From: Roseateles_E cavernae
GTDB taxonomy: Bacteria > Pseudomonadota > Gammaproteobacteria > Burkholderiales > Burkholderiaceae_C
Reading direction: 5' to 3'
Assembly (NCBI RefSeq): GCF_040187885.1
Contig: NZ_JBDPLH010000008.1
Coordinates: 1-64,000 of the forward strand
DNA: 64,000 nucleotides
Shown: one piece after another, positions 59,039 to 64,000 of the stretch
Position numbering within the stretch: the first letter of the stretch is position 1
How the letters are laid out: every line of letters begins with the position of its first letter
The notes under the pieces: generated by a model
Database searches by the model: none
The model's input: only the letters and a program-made list of their open reading frames with translations
Told to the model about the DNA's origin: nothing
Program-made: the position numbers and the translations under genes

Positions 59039-60265
59039 TTGAAGCCCATCGCCAAGTCCAGCAAGCTGGCCAATGTCTGCTACGACATCCGCGGACCCGT
59101 GCTCGACAAGGCGCGCCAGATGGAGGAAGAGGGCCAGAAGATCATCAAGCTGAACATCGGCAATATCGCCGCCTTCGGCCTGGAACCGCCGGACGAAATC
59201 GTCCAGGACATGATACGCAACCTGCCCGCGGCGGCCGGCTACACCGATTCCAAGGGCTTGTTCGCGCCGCGCAAGTCGGTGGTGCACTACTGCCAGGAAA
59301 AGCAGATCCACGGTGTCACGGTCGACGATGTCTATCTGGGCAACGGCGCCTCCGAACTGATCGTGATGGCGCTGAACGCCTTGCTGGACAACGGCGACGA
59401 GGTGCTGCTGCCGGCGCCCGACTACCCGCTCTATACCGCCGCAGTGGCGCTGTCGGGCGGCAATCCGGTGCACTACATCTGCGACGAGAGTAGCGACTGG
59501 TTCCCCGACATCGCCGACATCAAGGCCAAGATCACGCCCAACACCAAGGCCATCGTCGTCATCAACCCGAACAACCCGACCGGCGCGCTCTACCCGGAGA
59601 GTCTGCTGCGGGAGATTGTCGAAGTGGCCCGTCAGCACCAGCTGATCATCATGGCCGACGAGATCTACGACAAGACGCTGTATGACGGCGCCGTCCACAC
59701 CAGCATCGCCTCGCTGGCCGACGATGTGCTGTGCCTGACCTTCAACGGCCTGTCGAAGAACTACCGGGCCTGCGGCTACCGCGCCGGCTGGATGGTGGTG
59801 TCGGGCGAGAAGCGCCATGCCAAGGACTACATCACCGGCCTGAACATGCTGGCCTCGATGCGCTTGTGCGCCAACACCCCAGGCCAGCTGGCGATCCAGA
59901 CGGCTCTGGGCGGCTACCAGAGCATCAAGGACCTGGTGGCGCCGAGCGGCCGGCTGTGCCGCCAGCGCGATCTCGCCTACGAGCTGCTGAGCCAGATTCC
60001 TGGCGTCAGCGTGGTCAAGCCGAAAGCGGCGCTGTATATGTTCCCCCGCCTGGACCCCAAGATCTATCCGATCGAGGACGACCAGCAGTTCGCCTACGAG
60101 CTGCTGGCCGAGGAAAAGGTGCTGATCGTGCAAGGGACGGGCTTCAACTGGACAGCCCCCGATCACTTCCGCCTCGTGTTCCTGCCCAATTCCGACGATC
60201 TGAAGGAAGCGGTGGGCCGCATCGAGCGTTTCCTGGCGCATTACCGCAAGCGTGCCGGGCGTTGA
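59039..60265 (+). CDS. alaA: Alanine-type aminotransferase (AlaA family)
   Basis: 408 residues from a TTG at 59039. This start is chosen because AGGAG lies 8 bp upstream and 'MKPIAKSSKLANVCYDIRGPV' then matches E. coli AlaA from its first residue. PLP features: 'GNGASELIV', 'NPNNPTGALYP', 'DEIYDKTLYD' and Schiff-base Lys in 'FNGLSKNYRACGYRAGW'. It interconverts pyruvate and glutamate with alanine and 2-oxoglutarate. It is 29 bp before hom, so the three amino-acid genes form an operon. Confidence 0.94.
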   Translation: MKPIAKSSKLANVCYDIRGPVLDKARQMEEEGQKIIKLNIGNIAAFGLEPPDEIVQDMIRNLPAAAGYTDSKGLFAPRKSVVHYCQEKQIHGVTVDDVYLGNGASELIVMALNALLDNGDEVLLPAPDYPLYTAAVALSGGNPVHYICDESSDWFPDIADIKAKITPNTKAIVVINPNNPTGALYPESLLREIVEVARQHQLIIMADEIYDKTLYDGAVHTSIASLADDVLCLTFNGLSKNYRACGYRAGWMVVSGEKRHAKDYITGLNMLASMRLCANTPGQLAIQTALGGYQSIKDLVAPSGRLCRQRDLAYELLSQIPGVSVVKPKAALYMFPRLDPKIYPIEDDQQFAYELLAEEKVLIVQGTGFNWTAPDHFRLVFLPNSDDLKEAVGRIERFLAHYRKRAGR

Positions 60266-60294
60266 ACGAACCTAATCCAGAATTGAGATACCAG

Positions 60295-61605
60295 ATGAAA
60301 GCGATCAAAGTCGGCCTCTTGGGCATTGGCACCGTGGGCAGCGGCACCTTCAATGTGTTGCGCCGCAACCAGGAAGAGATTCGCGGCCGCGCCGGCCGTG
60401 GCATCGAGATTGCCATGGTGGCCGACCTGGATGTGACACGCGCCAAGAGCATCGTCGGCGACGGCGTCGAGGTGGTCGACGATGCGCGCAAGGTCATCGC
60501 CAACCCCGAGATCGATATCGTCATCGAGCTGATCGGCGGCTACGGCGTGGCCAAGGCCCTGGTGCTGGAGGCGATCGCTGCCGGCAAGCATGTGGTCACC
60601 GCCAACAAGGCCTTGCTGGCCGTGCATGGCACCGAGATTTTTGCCGCTGCGCACGCCAAGGGCGTGATCGTCGCCTTCGAGGCGGCCGTGGCCGGCGGCA
60701 TCCCCATCATCAAGGCGCTGCGCGAAGGCCTGACCGCGAACCGCATCGAGTGGATCGCCGGCATCATCAACGGCACGACCAATTTCATTCTGTCGGAGAT
60801 GCGCTCCAAGGGCCTGGACTTCGGCGTGGTGTTGAAGGAGGCGCAGCGCCTGGGCTATGCCGAGGCCGACCCGACCTTCGACATCGAGGGCGTGGACGCC
60901 GCGCACAAGGCCACCATCATGTCGGCCATCGCCTTCGGCATCCCGGTGCAGTTCGACAAGGCCCATGTCGAGGGCATCACCAAGCTGCAGGCCGCCGACA
61001 TCAAGTACGCCGAACAGCTGGGCTATCGCATCAAGCTCTTGGGCATCACCCGCCGTCGTGACAACGGCATCGAGCTGCGTGTGCATCCGACGCTGATCCC
61101 GACGAATCGCCTGATCGCCAATGTCGAGGGCGCGATGAATGCGGTGGTGGTGCAGGGCGATGCCGTCGGTACCACGCTGTACTACGGCAAGGGCGCCGGC
61201 TCCGAGCCGACTGCCTCGGCCGTGATCGCCGATCTGGTGGATATCACCCGGCTGCACACCGCCGACCCCGAGCACCGCGTGCCGCATCTGGCCTTCCGCC
61301 CCGATGCGATGAACGACACGCCGATCCTGGTCATGGACGAGGTGCAGACCGCCTTCTATCTGCGCCTGTGTGTGGCCGACCAGGCCGGCGTGCTGTCCAG
61401 CATCACCACCATCCTGGCCGAGAACGACATCTCGATCGATGCGGTGCTGCAGCGTGAATCGGCCGAGGGCGAGAAGCAGACCGATCTGATCATCCTGACC
61501 CACGACACCGTCGAGGGTCGCATGAACAAGGCGCTGGCGCAGATGCAGGCGCTGAGCACCGTGCTGGCGCCCATCGTGCGCATCCGCAAAGAGGAACTGG
61601 CCTGA
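60295..61605 (+). CDS. hom: Homoserine dehydrogenase
   Basis: 436 residues from ATG 60295. NAD(P) loop 'GLLGIGTVGSGT', 'TANKALLAVHG', the family signature 'AGGIPIIKALREGLTANRIEWIAGIINGTTNFIL' and catalytic 'EADPTFDIEGVDAAHK'. A C-terminal ACT domain (about 350-430, 'FYLRLCVADQAGVLSSITTILAENDISIDAVLQRE') probably confers feedback by threonine. Monofunctional, with no aspartate kinase part. It shares TGATG overlap with thrC. Confidence 0.97.
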   Translation: MKAIKVGLLGIGTVGSGTFNVLRRNQEEIRGRAGRGIEIAMVADLDVTRAKSIVGDGVEVVDDARKVIANPEIDIVIELIGGYGVAKALVLEAIAAGKHVVTANKALLAVHGTEIFAAAHAKGVIVAFEAAVAGGIPIIKALREGLTANRIEWIAGIINGTTNFILSEMRSKGLDFGVVLKEAQRLGYAEADPTFDIEGVDAAHKATIMSAIAFGIPVQFDKAHVEGITKLQAADIKYAEQLGYRIKLLGITRRRDNGIELRVHPTLIPTNRLIANVEGAMNAVVVQGDAVGTTLYYGKGAGSEPTASAVIADLVDITRLHTADPEHRVPHLAFRPDAMNDTPILVMDEVQTAFYLRLCVADQAGVLSSITTILAENDISIDAVLQRESAEGEKQTDLIILTHDTVEGRMNKALAQMQALSTVLAPIVRIRKEELA

Positions 61606-62996
61606 TGAAGTACATCAGCACCCGTGGCGACAAGACCGAACGCGCTTTCTGCGAGATCCTGCTCGAAGGCCTGGCGCCCGATGGCGGGCTCTATCTGCCC
61701 CTGCAGTATCCCAAGGTGGATGGTGCGACGCTGACGAAGTGGCGCGGTCTGGCCTATGCCGACCTGGCCTTCGAGATCCTGTCGCTGTACATCGACGACA
61801 TCCCGGCCGAGGACCTGCGCGCGATCACGCGCCGCACCTATACCGAGGCCGTGTTCGGCACACCGCAGATCACGCCGCTGAAGACCTTGGAGCCGGGTCT
61901 GGCGCTGCAGGCCTTGTCCAACGGGCCGACCCTGGCCTTCAAGGACATGGCGATGCAGCTGCTGGGCCAGCTCTTCGAGTACGAGTTGGGCCGTCGCGGC
62001 GAGACACTGAACATCCTGGGCGCCACCTCCGGCGATACCGGCAGCGCGGCCGAGTACGCGATGCGCGGCAAGGCCGGCGTCAATGTCTTCATGCTCTCGC
62101 CCCATGGCCGCATGAGCCCCTTCCAGCAGGCCCAGATGTTCAGCCTGCAGGACGCCAACATCCACAACATCGCCGTCGAAGGCGTGTTCGACGACTGCCA
62201 GGACATCGTCAAGGCGGTCTCCAACGATCTGGACTTCAAGCGCAAGTACAAGATCGGCACGGTCAATTCGATCAACTGGGCGCGCCTGCTGGCCCAGGTC
62301 GTCTACTACTTCGCCGGCTATCTCCAGGCCACGACGAGCAACGAGCAGAAAGTCAGCTTCACCGTGCCCTCGGGGAATTTCGGCAATGTCTGTGCCGGCC
62401 ATGTGGCGCGCATGATGGGCCTGCCGATCGCGCAGCTGGTGGTGGCGACCAACGAGAACGATGTGCTGGACGAGTTCTTCCGCACCGGGAGTTATCGCCC
62501 CCGTGGCACGGACCAGACGCACGAGACCTCCAGCCCCTCGATGGACATCTCCAAGGCCAGCAATTTCGAGCGTTTCGTGTTCGACCTGCTGGGCCGCGAT
62601 GGCGCCCGGGTCAAGGCGCTGTTCGGCGCCGGTGGTTTTGAACTCGACGCCCAGGAGAAGGCGCATATCGCCGACTTCGGTTTCGTCTCCGGCTCCAGCC
62701 GACACGCCGACCGTCTGTCGACGATTCGCCTGTGCCACCAGCGCTACGGCCAGCTGATCGACACCCACACGGCCGACGGCCTGAAGGTGGCGCTCGAACA
62801 GCGCCAGCCCGGCATCACGATGCTGGTGCTGGAAACCGCGCTGCCGGCCAAGTTCGCTGCCACCATCCGCGAGGCGCTGGACCTCGAGCCGCCGCGCCCC
62901 GCCGGTCTCGAGAATATCGAGGCCTTGCCCAAGCGCGTCACGGTGATGCCGGTCAATACAGAGGCCGTCAAAGCCTTCATCCAAGCCCATGTCTGA
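61605..62996 (+). CDS. thrC: Threonine synthase
   Basis: 463 residues of the long (class I, yeast/E. coli-type) threonine synthase. N-terminal 'MKYISTRGDK', PLP Lys in 'GPTLAFKDMAMQ', 'ILGATSGDTGSAAEYAMRGK' and 'SINWARLLAQVVYYF'. It makes threonine from phosphohomoserine. It overlaps hom by one base and moeA by 8 bp. A homoserine kinase gene is not in this operon and must be elsewhere. Confidence 0.97.
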   Translation: MKYISTRGDKTERAFCEILLEGLAPDGGLYLPLQYPKVDGATLTKWRGLAYADLAFEILSLYIDDIPAEDLRAITRRTYTEAVFGTPQITPLKTLEPGLALQALSNGPTLAFKDMAMQLLGQLFEYELGRRGETLNILGATSGDTGSAAEYAMRGKAGVNVFMLSPHGRMSPFQQAQMFSLQDANIHNIAVEGVFDDCQDIVKAVSNDLDFKRKYKIGTVNSINWARLLAQVVYYFAGYLQATTSNEQKVSFTVPSGNFGNVCAGHVARMMGLPIAQLVVATNENDVLDEFFRTGSYRPRGTDQTHETSSPSMDISKASNFERFVFDLLGRDGARVKALFGAGGFELDAQEKAHIADFGFVSGSSRHADRLSTIRLCHQRYGQLIDTHTADGLKVALEQRQPGITMLVLETALPAKFAATIREALDLEPPRPAGLENIEALPKRVTVMPVNTEAVKAFIQAHV

Positions 62997-64000
62997 GGCC
63001 ATGCGTCCTGCGCTGCAAAGCCTGGCCGAGGCGCTGCAGCGCCTGCTGAGCGCGGTCGAGCCGCTGGCGGCGGTCGACACGCTGCCGACCGCCGAGGCCC
63101 TGGGCCGCGTGCTGGCCGCCGATGTGGTCTCGGCCCTGGACGTGCCGCCGGCCGACAACACCAGCATGGACGGCTATGCGCTGCACGCCGCCGATGTGGC
63201 AAGACCTGGCACGGTGCTGCCGGTTGCGCAGCGGGTGCCGGCCGGCGTGGTGGGCGCGGTCCATCAGCCCGGTACGGCCGCGCGCATCTTCACCGGTGCG
63301 CAGATCCCGCTGGGCGCCGATGCGGTGGTGATGCAGGAGCAGTGCGAGGCTGTGGCCGGTGAAGGTCTGGGTGCGGTGCGTGTCAACGCTGAAGTCCGTG
63401 CCGGTCAATGGATACGCCGCCGTGGCGAGGATGTGCAGCAGGGCAGCACGGTGCTGGCCGCCGGCCACCGGCTCGACGCAGCGGCGCTGGGCCTGGCGGC
63501 CTCGGTCGGCGCGGCCGCGCTGACGGTGGCGCGCCGACCGCGCGTCGCGCTGTTCTCGACCGGCGACGAGTTGGTGATGCCCGGTGAGCCGCTGAAACCC
63601 GGCGCGATCTACAACAGCAACCGTTTCACCCTGCGCGGCCTGCTGCAAGGCCTGGGCTGCGAGGTCATCGATCTCGGCATCGTGCCCGACAACTTGGATG
63701 CGACGCGCGCCGCGCTGCGCGAGGCCGCGGGCCGGTCCGATCTGATCATCACCTCGGGCGGCGTCTCGGTCGGCGAGGAAGACCATCTGCGCCCGGCCGT
63801 GCAGGCCGAGGGCTCGCTGGACCTGTGGCAGATCGCGATCAAGCCCGGCAAGCCGCTGGCCTTTGGCCGTGTCCAGGACGCCTGGTTTCTCGGCCTGCCC
63901 GGCAATCCGGTGTCCAGCTTCGTGACCTTCTTGCTGCTGGTGCGGCCGGTGATCCTGCGCCTGCAGGGCGCCACCGTGCTGGCGCCGCAGCGCTACCAGC
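62989..64000 (+). CDS. moeA: Molybdopterin molybdenumtransferase MoeA, 3'-truncated by window end
   Basis: 337 codons visible from ATG 62989, inside the thrC 3' end; ATG 63001 is a possible alternative. Domains in order: 'NTSMDGYALHAADV', 'FTGAQIPLGADAVVMQEQ', then the MoaB-like fold with 'FSTGDELVMPGEPL', 'LIITSGGVSVGEEDHLR', 'KPGKPLAFGR' and 'LPGNPVSSFVTF'. MoeA inserts molybdenum into adenylated molybdopterin. Only the C-terminal domain IV is outside the window. The thrC-moeA overlap points to co-transcription. Confidence 0.96.
   Translation, partial: MSEAMRPALQSLAEALQRLLSAVEPLAAVDTLPTAEALGRVLAADVVSALDVPPADNTSMDGYALHAADVARPGTVLPVAQRVPAGVVGAVHQPGTAARIFTGAQIPLGADAVVMQEQCEAVAGEGLGAVRVNAEVRAGQWIRRRGEDVQQGSTVLAAGHRLDAAALGLAASVGAAALTVARRPRVALFSTGDELVMPGEPLKPGAIYNSNRFTLRGLLQGLGCEVIDLGIVPDNLDATRAALREAAGRSDLIITSGGVSVGEEDHLRPAVQAEGSLDLWQIAIKPGKPLAFGRVQDAWFLGLPGNPVSSFVTFLLLVRPVILRLQGATVLAPQRYQ

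Overview
The window is high-GC DNA from a betaproteobacterium. Gene content and order (alaA-hom-thrC-moeA, a kynurenine/anthranilate-CoA cluster, PhoH-Bcp-Mth938) suggest Burkholderiales, near Roseateles/Rubrivivax-type genera. That placement is inference, because no rRNA or housekeeping phylogeny marker was compared.

Bases 1 to about 19,864 are the late half of a siphovirus-type prophage, all read rightward except one small gene. It enters mid-gene in the virion structural module and continues with an SGNH-esterase structural protein, head-tail connector, head closure, tail completion and tail terminator proteins, tail tube, a tail chaperone pair joined by a -1 frameshift site (A AAA AAC), tape measure, a four-gene GTA/lambda-like tail-tip module, a small lipoprotein, and a lysis cassette of holin, DUF5675 protein and nested spanins. 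A DNA adenine methylase and a reverse-strand small gene under a LexA-type box follow. The prophage ends in the 3' part of a tRNA-Ser(CGA) gene, starting at its anticodon loop and followed by what looks like the tRNA's own terminator. Integrase, repressor, replication genes, terminase, portal and major capsid are not in the window and presumably lie to the left.

Bases 20,041-26,700 hold a LytS/LytTR-type two-component system facing two tandem divergent L,D-transpeptidase-like genes, small membrane and secreted proteins, and an Xaa-Pro aminopeptidase.

Bases 26,704-43,569 form a catabolic island. Leftward kynB-kynU-kynA convert tryptophan to anthranilate. Divergently, a rightward run of about 13 genes encodes anthranilate breakdown through CoA thioesters: 2-aminobenzoate-CoA ligase, 2-aminobenzoyl-CoA monooxygenase/reductase, SDR, crotonase-fold enzyme, acyl-CoA dehydrogenase, thioesterase, RidA and glutaryl-CoA dehydrogenase, with an embedded MarR regulator and a five-gene branched-chain-type ABC importer. 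Together they could take tryptophan or anthranilate to glutaryl-CoA and crotonyl-CoA.

The rest is chromosomal: an NlpC/P60 peptidase, propionate-CoA ligase, M3 oligopeptidase, an RCC1-repeat lipoprotein with a Pro-Thr linker, a large SARP/BTAD-ATPase regulator next to an MFS exporter, YidB-like protein, HAD phosphatase, PhoH-PIN protein, Bcp peroxiredoxin, Mth938-like protein, and the alaA-hom-thrC-moeA run, with moeA cut by the window end.
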